This document shows positions 9,772 through 17,677 of a stretch of 42,701 bases of DNA, one piece after another (position 1 is the first letter of the stretch; each line of letters begins with the position of its first letter). Origin of the DNA: Elusimicrobiota bacterium (GTDB taxonomy: Bacteria > Elusimicrobiota > Elusimicrobia > FEN-1173); NCBI GenBank assembly GCA_016714745.1, contig JADKCG010000026.1, positions 1-42,701 on the forward strand, in the 5' to 3' direction. Below the pieces are notes generated by a model. That model was given only the letters and a program-made list of their open reading frames with translations. It searched no databases and was not told the origin of the DNA. The position numbers were made by a program, and so were the translations under genes.

Positions 9772-10167
9772 CTAAGCGAGGGGAGGACCACGAGGGGACG
9801 TGCTGGAGAATAACCGCCTTGAATGCCCCGGCGGGGGGTGGGAATCAAAAGAAATCCGGCGAGAAACGATGTCCGAACCAAGGAAAATCGGATGGGCGGG
9901 GTGAGCCACCCCCCCTGAGAAAATAGGAGAGGGAAGAACCACTTCCGTGGCCGTCCCCCGAGACACATCGGGCAAGAGACAACAGACCATCTTTCCGCAA
10001 GGAGATCGATCGGGGACAGCCTCCCCTGGGTGACACGAGGGACGTTTTGCCTCAGCCGCAGAAGAGGACAGTCGAGCGCTGGCCCCCGCATTGGCGCAAA
10101 CCCTCCCCGGAAGGGCATAAACCCCAAAAAGGAATACCCCACCCAAAAGGAGCGACGTTCTTTTCAT
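9772..10167 (-). CDS. Small secreted Cys-containing protein at the head of the efflux operon
   Basis: About 131 residues from ATG 10167. It has a signal peptide (MKRTSLLLGGVFLFGVYALP) and a short cysteine region, SCHPGE...SPCGKMVCC, with five cysteines including a CC pair. A Pro/Ser/Arg-rich tail follows with no predicted fold. I do not recognise a named family. Position (first gene, same strand, about 100 nt from the TolC-like gene) and the Cys/His/Met cluster suggest periplasmic metal binding or sensing, which is inference. AGGAGG lies 12 nt upstream, rather far, and a promoter -10 ends only 6 nt before the ATG. The start or the mode of translation is therefore uncertain. Confidence 0.6.
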   Translation of the reverse strand: MKRTSLLLGGVFLFGVYALPGRVCANAGASARLSSSAAEAKRPSCHPGEAVPDRSPCGKMVCCLLPDVSRGTATEVVLPSPIFSGGVAHPAHPIFLGSDIVSRRISFDSHPPPGHSRRLFSSTSPRGPPLA

Positions 10168-10173
10168 CAGATA

Positions 10174-10202
10174 ATTATGCCTCCTGTTCCCTCTTTTCGC
10201 AA
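10174..10202 (-). promoter_or_regulatory. Promoter for the metal-efflux operon
   Basis: Minus strand TTGCGA (10202-10197), 17-nt spacer, CATAAT (10179-10174). The ATG of the first gene (10167) begins 6 nt after the -10, so a transcript from here would be leaderless, and the AGGAGG at about 10180-10185 would not be in the message. No metal-regulator operator was recognised. Confidence 0.45.
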
Positions 10203-10220
10203 GGCCCCGCGAAAAAATAT

Positions 10221-10250
10221 TTGACGACCCCGTCGACAAAGAGCGATAAT
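10221..10250 (+). promoter_or_regulatory. Promoter for tRNA-Leu
   Basis: TTGACG (10221-10226), 18-nt spacer, GATAAT (10245-10250), ending 10 nt before the tRNA gene. It is divergent from the efflux-operon promoter. Confidence 0.65.
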
Positions 10251-10260
10251 GCACGCTCAA

Positions 10261-10346
10261 GCCGGGGTGGCGAAATTGGCAGACGCGTGAGACTCAAAAT
10301 CTCAAGCCGCTTATGCGGCGTGGGGGTTCAAGTCCCCCCTCCGGCA
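10261..10346 (+). tRNA. tRNA-Leu (CAA anticodon)
   Basis: 86 nt, class II tRNA. The acceptor GCCGGGG pairs with CTCCGGC with one G-U. The anticodon stem TGAGA/TCTCA encloses CTCAAAA, giving anticodon CAA (reads UUG). The long variable arm (GCCGC...GCGGC) is diagnostic of Leu, and the T arm is GGGGG-TTCAAGT-CCCCC with discriminator A. The 3' CCA is not encoded (AAT follows), so CCA must be added enzymatically. Confidence 0.95.
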
Positions 10347-10670
10347 AATTTAAACCGAGATTCCCCGGTTGGCACGGGGCTACCGTCGACAGGGTCCGGA
10401 ACAGATTTTTTTTGGCCCTCCCCGGCGGAAATGCTCGGTCATCTGAAATTTTCAGGTTAATGGTTCATCCCCTGTCTCCCTTTGGCCATTCGAGGAGGTT
10501 TCCCTCGCTTTGATGTGCCTCAAGGGAAAAAACCGATTCGCCCTGACGATCTGGGACGAACTTTTCGAAGGGACGTCCTCTGTTGCACCCAACGCCATGG
10601 TTCAATATTTGAATCGATGAACCGGTCACAATACTAGCCGGTATCCTTGCAAGGTGGTATTATCGATTTC
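10347..10670. other. Gap between tRNA-Leu and the FIST gene
   Basis: Mostly non-coding. A T8 run at 10406-10413 after weak stem-forming sequence is the best candidate for ending the tRNA transcript. The small reading frame 10513-10620 lies inside. A palindrome around CCTTGCAAGG precedes the FIST start. I see no convincing promoter for the FIST operon. Confidence 0.4.
10513..10620 (+). CDS. Possible 35-residue small protein or gene remnant
   Basis: ATG 10513 to TGA 10620, encoding 35 residues (contains NRFALTIWDELFEGTSSVAP). GAGGAGG lies about 14 nt upstream, further than usual. The composition is protein-like but no family is recognised. It could be a remnant of a longer gene or chance; only weakly supported. 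Confidence 0.2.
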   Translation: MCLKGKNRFALTIWDELFEGTSSVAPNAMVQYLNR

Positions 10671-11846
10671 ATGAAATGGGCCTCAGCGTTATCGGGGGAA
10701 AACCGACTGGAATCGGCCATCAAGAATGCGTCCATGGCCGTCAAACAACAATTGGACGGGGCAGTGCCGGATTTGGTGGCTCTTTTCGTCTCTCGCCACT
10801 TTGCGGACCGATACGAAGAGGCGGGCGCCCTCTTGGCCGACCGCCTGCCTTCCCGAGTCGTTTTGGGAGCCAGCGCCGCGGGAGTGATCGGGGATGGCCA
10901 GGAATGGGAGGGAAAAAACGGGGTCAGCGTGACCGCGGCTCTCCTCCCCGACGTCAAAATCCGCCCATTCTCCGTCCAGGACGAAGATTTGCCGGACTTA
11001 GACGACTCGCCTCGAACCTGGGAAAAAGTGGTGGGTGTCCCCTCCCATGAAACCCCTCAATTCATTCTCCTCGCCGACCCCTTTTCTTTTCGATTGGAAA
11101 ACTTTCTGATGGGGTTGGACTACGCATTTCCGAAATCATCCAAAGTGGGGGGGCTCGCTTCGGGAGGTCAACAACCCGGGAGAAACGCGCTTTACTTAAA
11201 CAATCTTTGCCTTCGGGCGGGATTGGTGGGGGTGGCCCTGACCGGGAACATTGAACTGGAAACCGTTGTGGCCCAGGGATGCCGCCCCATCGGCCGCCCC
11301 CTGCGCATCACCGGGTGCAAAGAAAACATTTTGCTCTCCGTCGACAATGAATCGCCGGTGACGGCCCTCCAATCCCTGTTTGCGGAACTGTCGGAACGGG
11401 ACCGCCGGCTCATGAAACAAGCCCTTTTCATTGGAATGGCCATGACCTCGGCGAAAGACCGGTTCGGACCAAGAGACTTTTTGATCCGCAACATCATTGG
11501 CGTCAACAACGAACAGGGCTCCCTGGCCATCGGGGCGCCCCTCCGCACAGGCCAAACCGTTCAGTTTCATTTGCGTGACGCTAAAAGTTCAACAGAAGAT
11601 CTTCGCGCCGTGTTCGAACGTGCGGGAGACGTCAAAACGCACACCCGCGGAGCGCTCCTTTCTTGCGTGGGCCGTGGAAAATCCCTTTACGGCCAAGAGA
11701 ACCATGACACCCATTTTTTCGCTCAGAACGTGGGTCCCTTTCCTTTGGGGGGTTTTTTCTGCAACGGAGAAATTGGGCCCGTGGGGGGAACCAGTTATCT
11801 CCACGGGTACACCAGCAGTTTCGGATTGTTCCGCCCAAAACAATGA
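10671..11846 (+). CDS. FIST domain (FIST_N plus FIST_C) signal-sensing protein
   Basis: 391 residues from ATG 10671 (a TTG 24 nt upstream is possible). FIST proteins are cytoplasmic ligand-sensing modules usually tied to signal transduction. Features seen are the N-terminal region with LVALFVSRHF...VVLGASAAGVIG, the central LADPFSFRLENFLMGLDYAF and KVGGLASGG, and the C-terminal region AVFERAGDVKTHTRGALLSCVGRG ending FPLGGFFCNGEIGPVGG...HGYTSSFGLF. The last segment is the hallmark GFFxxGEIGP of FIST_C. No output domain (kinase, GGDEF, MCP) is fused. Its TGA overlaps the start of the TPR protein by 4 nt, and two further genes follow closely, so it probably heads a four-gene operon. The ligand is unknown; amino-acid-like ligands have been proposed for the family. 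Confidence 0.85.
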   Translation: MKWASALSGENRLESAIKNASMAVKQQLDGAVPDLVALFVSRHFADRYEEAGALLADRLPSRVVLGASAAGVIGDGQEWEGKNGVSVTAALLPDVKIRPFSVQDEDLPDLDDSPRTWEKVVGVPSHETPQFILLADPFSFRLENFLMGLDYAFPKSSKVGGLASGGQQPGRNALYLNNLCLRAGLVGVALTGNIELETVVAQGCRPIGRPLRITGCKENILLSVDNESPVTALQSLFAELSERDRRLMKQALFIGMAMTSAKDRFGPRDFLIRNIIGVNNEQGSLAIGAPLRTGQTVQFHLRDAKSSTEDLRAVFERAGDVKTHTRGALLSCVGRGKSLYGQENHDTHFFAQNVGPFPLGGFFCNGEIGPVGGTSYLHGYTSSFGLFRPKQ

Positions 11847-13012
11847 ACAAAGGGGTGTCGCTCTTATTGTGCGGTGTCTTGGCGGGGGGATCCCTGCGAG
11901 CGTCTGCGCCCTCGGCGACAGTGAACGAGCACATGAACACCGAGATAGACGCCGCCTTGACCGACCTGTATAACCTGGATATTGACAAGGCCAAGACAGG
12001 CTTCCGCCAGATGATCGATCAATATCCGGAACACCCCATGGGGCTCTATGGTCTCACCACCTCCCTCTGGTGGGAACTAACGAACGAATACGACGAAAAA
12101 AATGAAACCCTTGAAAAAGAATTTCTCGCCACCGCCCGTCAAACCATTGCAATGACAAACACACTCATTCAACAGGGCGACCCTTCTGGCGTGGGGCGGC
12201 TGTGTCAAGGCGGGGCTTTGGGCCTCGTGGCCCGGTGGGACGCGATTCAGGGGCGTTGGATGAGCGCCTATCGAAACGGGAAACAAGCCTTCGACTTACA
12301 GTCAAAAGCCATTGAGATCAATCCCGAACTTTACGACGCTTACCTCGGGCCCGGCATTTTCCACTATTACGTGGCCGTCCTTCCCGCGGCGATCAAGTTT
12401 TTTGCCCGCATGGTTTTCGGCGGATCCAAAACCCAGGGATTGGAAGAAATCCGTCTGTCCATGACACGGGGACGTTTTTCGCGCACGGCGGCACGGCTTT
12501 TCCTCGTCAACATTTATACCAACAACGAGAAGGATCCAACGACAGCCCTGACTTTGCTCCGAGAAGGCCGAAAAGATTATCCGGACAGTCCTTTTTTTCA
12601 CTTCATTGAACTTCTGATCCTCGAGGAAGCAAAAGAGTGGGACGCGCTGGAAACCGGGGCTGAAGATTTTCTAAACCGAATCAAAACCAACCAACCTTAT
12701 TATGCCCCAAAACTTGAACACCGGGGCCTCTTCGCCTTGGCCAACAGTTATTTGGGAAAGCGCCAAACCGATAAGGCCCTGACACTCTATAACCGGATTT
12801 TAAATGATTTCCCTTTTGAAGACCGTTGGATCAGCATGGCGACCTTGAACCGCGGGAAAACAAACGACCTCCTGGGCCGCCGAGAGGACGCGCTCGCAGA
12901 CTACCGCGCGGTTCTAAAACGCCGAGACGTTTGGCAACTGCACGATAAAGCCAAGGCCTTGATCCGTCGACCTTACCAGGGCAATCAAAGCGAAGGACCC
13001 GCGGCAAAATAA
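11843..13012 (+). CDS. Exported TPR-repeat protein
   Basis: 389 residues. A signal peptide (MNKGVSLLLCGVLAGGSLRA) precedes helical tetratricopeptide-like repeats, for example ALTDLYNLDIDKAKTGFRQM, TALTLLREGRKDYPDSPFFH and KALTLYNRILNDFPFEDRW. Such repeats are protein-protein docking scaffolds. YLGPGIFHYYVAVLPAAIKF and FGGSKTQGLEEI recall uncharacterised periplasmic TPR proteins found in several phyla. The start overlaps the FIST stop (ATGA), pointing to coupled translation. It is probably periplasmic. What it binds is unknown; the downstream sensor-like and hydrolase genes are candidates by position. Confidence 0.75.
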   Translation: MNKGVSLLLCGVLAGGSLRASAPSATVNEHMNTEIDAALTDLYNLDIDKAKTGFRQMIDQYPEHPMGLYGLTTSLWWELTNEYDEKNETLEKEFLATARQTIAMTNTLIQQGDPSGVGRLCQGGALGLVARWDAIQGRWMSAYRNGKQAFDLQSKAIEINPELYDAYLGPGIFHYYVAVLPAAIKFFARMVFGGSKTQGLEEIRLSMTRGRFSRTAARLFLVNIYTNNEKDPTTALTLLREGRKDYPDSPFFHFIELLILEEAKEWDALETGAEDFLNRIKTNQPYYAPKLEHRGLFALANSYLGKRQTDKALTLYNRILNDFPFEDRWISMATLNRGKTNDLLGRREDALADYRAVLKRRDVWQLHDKAKALIRRPYQGNQSEGPAAK

Positions 13013-13040
13013 GGTGGAGAAACCTTCTTGAGAGCGCGAG

Positions 13041-13865
13041 ATGAAAAGTAAATTAAATTTTTTCCTGGGATTGGCCTGGGCCCTTGTTGTCCTGTCGGCC
13101 ATGGGCTTCACGACCCATTACCTTCAAAACGCCATCGACAACGCCTTTTTCTTGCGCTCCGAGGGAGTCTCCCAGCAGGGCGCGTTCCCATCTTCAAGAA
13201 GTGTTGGACCGACAGGCCCGTGATCTCGGAAATTTCGCCGACCAGATGGGGCGAAGCCCCGAGCTGGCAGAAACGACTTTTCAAGAAGTCGCCGTTCGAC
13301 TTCTGCGAGAGGCGCCTCTTTTTTCAGCGGTCACTTTTCTTAACGACCGGTTTCGACGAGAATGGGTGTTCCCCTTTGCCGCCGGCCGAGGCGTGAAAGG
13401 GACAGAATTGAACGGCTCTCCCGACGAGCTGGGGGCGGCGAAACGTTCTCTAAAAACCGGCCAACCCGCGGCGTCGGGCCTCTTGACTTTGACTCACGGA
13501 GAGAAGGGAATCCACTTGTACGTTCCCGTTTTTCGGGAGTCCTTGTGGCAAGGGTTGGTGGAAGGCCCCATCCAAGTGGGCCGGCTGGCCCTGGAGTTGA
13601 TTGGCCCCTCTGCGGGAAAGGATTTCATTATTCGATCATCGATGAACGGCAAGGCCGTGAAATCTATTCCACCCTGTCTCCTCAGGACCGAACCGTGACC
13701 CCCGCCTACGATTCTTTTTTCAGGCTGGCGATGGCAGACCGAACCTGGTGGGTTTTGCTTCACCCCCACGCCCCCCCGCCGACGCTGGCCATCGTGGTCG
13801 CCGTGTTAAGCGCGGAAGGAATTTTAGGAACGCTGATCTATTTTCTCTGGAGGAGGCGAAAATGA
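13041..13865 (+). CDS. Two-TM periplasmic sensor-like membrane protein, two compensating frameshifts
   Basis: About 274 residues. TM1 is near residues 7-25 (FFLGLAWALVVLSAMGF) and a second TM at the extreme C-terminus (TLAIVVAVLSAEGILGTLIY) is followed by WRRRK. Between them is an extracytoplasmic alpha/beta domain (EVLDRQARDLGNFADQM; REAPLFSAVTFLNDRFRREW; HYSIIDERQGREIYSTL) reminiscent of CHASE/Cache or PAS-like input domains. The cytoplasmic output domain normally following the second TM is absent. The frame must change near 13190 (one base extra) and again near 13640 (one base missing, in ggatttcatt). The two offset each other, and both sides read as coherent protein. The TGA overlaps the hydrolase ATG. 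No signalling function is demonstrated. Confidence 0.6.
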
Positions 13866-14623
13866 AACGATTCTTTTTGGTGGTTCTGTGTTTAGGCGGC
13901 GCGTGGTCCGCGCGTGGGGCGGACCCCTTTGACGTGGCGGTCAACAGCCCTCGGCTTGACGACCCTCTGATTCTGCAAGGGGACTACACCGCCCCCTCAG
14001 GGCCGGGAGCGCCGGTGCTCATCATGCTTCACGGGCTCGGAAGCCATCGCGGCGAATGGGCTCCGCTGATCCAACGAACCACCCCCCGTGGATGGGGAAC
14101 CCTCGCCTACGATCTCCGCGGACATGGACAGAGCCGGAGAACAATCGCCGGACAGACCATTCATTTTGAAGAACCAGAGAACGGACGGGATGCCGCTTTT
14201 TGGAAATACCTTCCTAAAGATTTGGAACAGGTGGTGGCCGCCTTGGAGAAAAAGACAGGCACGGAGCGGGCAAAAATTGTTTTAATCGGCGCGAGCCTCG
14301 GAGCCAACACGGTGCTGGACGCAGGGACCCATCTGAAGGGCCTGAAAGCGCTGGTCTTGCTCTCCCCAGGACTCGATTACGCGGGAATTTTGACCGAAGA
14401 GCCCATGAAGAATCTCACCACTCCCACTCTCATGATCGCGGCCCAGCCGGACCTCTACGCCTTCACCAGTTGTCAACGACTTAAAACCCTCGCGCCCCCC
14501 GGCCTCCTCACCTGGACGCCGCTCGCCCAAGGAACACCCCAAGGCGCCCACGGCGTTCAACTCTTCAACGGCAAATTAGAGGAAAAAATTTTAGATTGGA
14601 TCGCCGGGGTGACCAAACGCTGA
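13862..14623 (+). CDS. Secreted alpha/beta hydrolase
   Basis: 253 residues. A signal peptide (MKRFFLVVLCLGGAWSARGA) is followed by an alpha/beta-hydrolase fold: an oxyanion-hole HGLGSHRGEW (H57), YDLRGHGQS, the nucleophile elbow IGASLGAN (S145), a likely acid D197 in AAQPDLYAF, and H230 in GAHGVQLF. Ser-Asp-His order and spacing fit serine esterases, lipases and related hydrolases. ATG 13862 is preceded by GGAGGAGG and overlaps the previous TGA. It is the last gene of the FIST-TPR-sensor group and would act in the periplasm. Substrate unknown. Its 3' end overlaps the convergent MidA-like gene by 67 bp. Confidence 0.82.
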   Translation: MKRFFLVVLCLGGAWSARGADPFDVAVNSPRLDDPLILQGDYTAPSGPGAPVLIMLHGLGSHRGEWAPLIQRTTPRGWGTLAYDLRGHGQSRRTIAGQTIHFEEPENGRDAAFWKYLPKDLEQVVAALEKKTGTERAKIVLIGASLGANTVLDAGTHLKGLKALVLLSPGLDYAGILTEEPMKNLTTPTLMIAAQPDLYAFTSCQRLKTLAPPGLLTWTPLAQGTPQGAHGVQLFNGKLEEKILDWIAGVTKR

Positions 14624-15729
14624 ATGCGGTTGGTTTTAGATCCACTCAGAGTGATCCCGTTGACGTTTTTTCCCTGAACCAATATTTGAAACGCCCCGCC
14701 GAACGCGTGGGGATGGAGGAGCTGTTGAACCTGGCGGGAAATTCTCGGCCGATCCGCCTCGGTCGCCCCTTCAATCGCGGCCCGCAAAACACTCTCTCCC
14801 GCCGATAAGAAGTAGGATCCTTGCCGGGCATAAACCAAGGGGTTCAACTCCCGCTCTTCTCCCAACCGCGCTAAGCGAGCAAAATCCACGTGAGCCGTGA
14901 TGTCACGCTCGGCGATTTCCGAAAAAGGGTCGTCCCCCACCGCGTGGCGGGCAAACGTTCGCCGGGTTCCCCGAGGCCGATGGTCGCCAAAAAGTTCTTC
15001 CCCCGCCCCGCCATAATCCACCGTTAAGACAAATCCGCGGGACAAGACGCGGGCAATGTTTTCCACCGCTTCTTCCATGGAAAGAAAAACCTCCCCCTGC
15101 TGACCTTCTTCTAATGTAACGCCGCTAAACACCAAGGCCTCCGCCAACCCGGGAGAAGGAGGACCCGGTCGCTCACAGAGGGTTTCCCCCTCCGTTTCAA
15201 CCCAGAGTTCCCACAGCCGCCCCTCTTTCCAGAGAACGCGGTGAAAGGGCAAAGCGTCAAAAAACTCATTGGAATAAACGCATCCCTCGATCCCCGCCGT
15301 ATGTTCCATTTCTTCCACGCTCGCGTAAAAGTGAACGTGGCCATACCGGGACAATCGACGTCGGGCGGCCAACAGAGCCACGGGGCTCGCCTCCACCACA
15401 TGCAGGCTGACCCACCGTTCCCGCCCCTTTTCTTCCAACGCCCGAAGCACCGACTCCGCCAACGCCCCATCGGACCCACCCAGTTCCACAAGAGTAAACT
15501 TCTCCGACCCCAACGCGTCCCACATCTCCATAAATGAGGCCGCCAGAAGTTTCCCAAAGAGCGGACCCGTTTGGACGTTCGTCACAAAGTCCCCCGCCCG
15601 TCCCGTGCGAACCCGGGTCATGTAATACCCATGCCGCGGATGGTAAAGCGCCCACGACATATATTCCGCAAAAGAAATCCGCCCTCGTCGGCGGACCTCG
15701 GCCTTCACAAGAGATTCAAAGGGTGTCAT
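14557..15729 (-). CDS. MidA/NDUFAF7-family (DUF185) SAM-dependent methyltransferase
   Basis: 390 residues from ATG 15729 (AGGAGAG upstream). Family features in order are FAEYMSWALYHPRHGYYM (residues 20-37), GDFVTNVQTGPLFGKLLA (47-63), the SAM-binding VELGGSDGAL (81-90), and the post-motif SNEFFDALPFHRVLW. FVLTVDYGGAGEEL and QGSYFLSAG follow. The mitochondrial homologue NDUFAF7/MidA methylates an arginine of a complex I subunit; bacterial substrates are largely unestablished. The last 20 or so residues beyond FQILVQGK lie over the convergent hydrolase gene and may be extension. The start overlaps the end of queG by 14 bp, so the two are probably co-transcribed. Confidence 0.85.
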   Translation of the reverse strand: MTPFESLVKAEVRRRGRISFAEYMSWALYHPRHGYYMTRVRTGRAGDFVTNVQTGPLFGKLLAASFMEMWDALGSEKFTLVELGGSDGALAESVLRALEEKGRERWVSLHVVEASPVALLAARRRLSRYGHVHFYASVEEMEHTAGIEGCVYSNEFFDALPFHRVLWKEGRLWELWVETEGETLCERPGPPSPGLAEALVFSGVTLEEGQQGEVFLSMEEAVENIARVLSRGFVLTVDYGGAGEELFGDHRPRGTRRTFARHAVGDDPFSEIAERDITAHVDFARLARLGEERELNPLVYARQGSYFLSAGESVLRAAIEGATEADRPRISRQVQQLLHPHAFGGAFQILVQGKNVNGITLSGSKTNRIQRLVTPAIQSKIFSSNLPLKS

Positions 15730-16891
15730 GTTTATTCTCTCCTTTTGGCGGGGGAGGGAGCGACGATGATTCGATCGCCTGCTCAATTTCATTTCGGACC
15801 ACAAGATGTGTCTCCGTCCCCCGCGCCGATTCCAGAACAATCCGGGCCCATGAATAACCGGACCGTCCCAACGCCCAAGCCGCATGGCTCCGAACAAGAG
15901 GTTCGGGATCGTGTCGAACGGTATCGATTAATTCATCCCGCACAATGTCCACCGCGTGTCGGTGGACAGCCACCAAACAGGCGTTGCGAACCAGGCCTGA
16001 CCGTTTCGATCGAAGCAACGACGTGCCCGCAAAACGAGACTTAAAAGCCTCCGGCGTCCGAAGTTGAAGGATATCACCCAACGCCAGCCACGCCCCGGGC
16101 CCACGGTCCGATGAAAATTCCGGCCACTGACTTTCCAACGGGCGCGCATTGAATGGACAGACGTCCTGGCAATCATCGCACCCAAACAACCAATCCCCAA
16201 AACGATGCCGCAATGCCGGGGGGATGTCTTCCCTATTCTCGATGGTGTGGTAGGCAATGCAACGCCGCGCGTCGAGCGAAAAAGGGGTGTCCAACGCGCC
16301 CGTGGTGCATCGCTCGGCGCAGTGGATACACGAGCCACACCCTTGGGGAAGAACGTCGTCCGACGGGAGGTCAAGATTCACCACCAGGTTGGCGAGGAAA
16401 AGGGTGGACCCCACGCCGGGGATAATCAGGTTCGTATTTTTACCGACAAAGCCCAAACCGGCCCGGCGGGCGAAGGCCCGCTCCAGAAACGGTTGGGCGT
16501 CCACGCTGGGTCGGGCAAGAACATCCCCGAACTCTTGCCGCAACCGGTCCTTGAACCGGTCCAAACGCGCCTCGATGGCCGGGTGGTAATCCAACCCCCA
16601 GGCATATCGGGCCACCCGCCCATAGGCCGCGCCCGGCGCAGGGGGAAGCGGCCCTGTTTGATAGGAAACCGCCAGAGTGATCACAGACCGCGCCTCCGCC
16701 AGAAAGGATCGAGGCGAAGCCCGCCGAGCGGGATCTCGCGTGAGCCACACCATGCCGGCGGATTTTCCCTCTTCGGACCAAGACGCTAAACGGTTCCCAT
16801 CCTCGACCGCGGCGTCCGGACCCGTAAACGCCACACGGTCAAACCCCAACTCGCGGGACATCTCGCGAACCCGCCCCCCCGCCGACGTCAT
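15716..16891 (-). CDS. queG: Epoxyqueuosine reductase QueG
   Basis: 391 residues. It reduces epoxyqueuosine to queuosine in tRNA, the last step of queuosine synthesis, using cobalamin and two [4Fe-4S] clusters. Visible are the cobalamin/catalytic region VDAQPFLERAFARRAGLGFVG (D131) and cluster motifs C185-GS-C188-IH-C191-AER-C195 and C211/C238-DD-C241-QDV-C245-P. SLDARRCIAYHTIENR is typical of QueG, and a C-terminal HEAT-like region (RHDPEPLVRSHAAWALGR) follows. ATG 16891 overlaps the TGA of the GDPD gene (ATGA). It implies that queuosine modification operates in this organism and that cobalamin is available. Confidence 0.92.
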   Translation of the reverse strand: MTSAGGRVREMSRELGFDRVAFTGPDAAVEDGNRLASWSEEGKSAGMVWLTRDPARRASPRSFLAEARSVITLAVSYQTGPLPPAPGAAYGRVARYAWGLDYHPAIEARLDRFKDRLRQEFGDVLARPSVDAQPFLERAFARRAGLGFVGKNTNLIIPGVGSTLFLANLVVNLDLPSDDVLPQGCGSCIHCAERCTTGALDTPFSLDARRCIAYHTIENREDIPPALRHRFGDWLFGCDDCQDVCPFNARPLESQWPEFSSDRGPGAWLALGDILQLRTPEAFKSRFAGTSLLRSKRSGLVRNACLVAVHRHAVDIVRDELIDTVRHDPEPLVRSHAAWALGRSGYSWARIVLESARGTETHLVVRNEIEQAIESSSLPPPPKGENKHDTL

Positions 16892-17658
16892 GCGCAGACA
16901 AGCCGGACCAACCGCTCCGGAAAGTTTGACGCGATCGCGTTCACCCTTAACCCCACCAGTCTTTTCATGTCTGGGATTTCGTTCACTGTCCAAGTCCCAA
17001 CATACCACCCCTGATGACGGGCTGCCTGCATAAATTCGGGGGTCACAAGAGCAAATCGAGGGAAGACGGCATCAGCGTGAGTCCGTGCCATTCGGCGGGG
17101 CAGGTCCCGCGGAGTTTGACTGAACAGAAGTCCGGTTCGTAATCGCGGACAAAGCGCTTTGGCCCGGGCGGCTTCGGCGTGGTTAAAAGAAATCACAATC
17201 GCCCGGCGGACCATTCCAGCGCTACGAAGCACAGCCACCACGCGATCGGCGATCCGTGCGGGGGACCGAGGCTTTGCCTTAATTTCGATAATTAACTGAA
17301 GCGGTTTCTTGAAACGCGTCCGACGACGTTTGGCCCACCCCAGCAAATCCTCCAACCGCCACACCCGTTCCCCCACAAACTCTTTTCCAAACCACGCCCC
17401 GGCATCCAACAACCGAAGTTCCACCCACGTTTTCCCCGCGACCGCCCCCCGCCCGTTCGTCGTCCGATCCACCCGATCGTCATGAATCACCACCAACCGA
17501 CCGTCTTTCGATAGGTGCACATCACACTCCACCGCCCCCGCCCCGCACCGAAGCCCCGCCTCAAACGCCGCCCGCGTATTTTCCGGCCCATGCCCCATCG
17601 CCCCACGATGCCCAATGATCAACACTGATTTTTTCTCCAAGTCAAACAAGGGGGACAT
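16888..17658 (-). CDS. Glycerophosphodiester phosphodiesterase (GDPD family)
   Basis: 256 residues without a signal peptide, so cytoplasmic (UgpQ-like). The TIM-barrel catalytic signature is intact: GHRGAMGHGPENT (H17, R18, E26), ECDVHLSKDG (E44, D46), HDDRVDRTTNG (H59). The late metal-binding strand is LIIEIK, with VISFNH, and the C-terminal GWYVGTWTVN is typical. The reaction is glycerophosphodiester plus water to sn-glycerol-3-phosphate plus alcohol, recycling phospholipid head groups. It sits 19 nt after the ABC permease and overlaps queG by ATGA, so it may share a transcript with both. Confidence 0.92.
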   Translation of the reverse strand: MSPLFDLEKKSVLIIGHRGAMGHGPENTRAAFEAGLRCGAGAVECDVHLSKDGRLVVIHDDRVDRTTNGRGAVAGKTWVELRLLDAGAWFGKEFVGERVWRLEDLLGWAKRRRTRFKKPLQLIIEIKAKPRSPARIADRVVAVLRSAGMVRRAIVISFNHAEAARAKALCPRLRTGLLFSQTPRDLPRRMARTHADAVFPRFALVTPEFMQAARHQGWYVGTWTVNEIPDMKRLVGLRVNAIASNFPERLVRLVCA

Positions 17659-17677
17659 GATTGACTAATTGACTTTC

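Noticed and set aside
9729..10142. Alternative minus-strand frame over the small Cys protein
   Set aside because: No signal peptide or ribosome site; the frame from ATG 10167 has both and a cysteine cluster.
10047..10460. Plus-strand reading frame running through the tRNA-Leu gene
   Set aside because: Its middle is the translated tRNA-Leu, a well-known false protein; no ribosome site or protein-like composition elsewhere.
15266..15655. Secondary minus-strand frames inside the MidA-like gene
   Set aside because: Out-of-frame shadows; the MidA-like frame is continuous with all family motifs.
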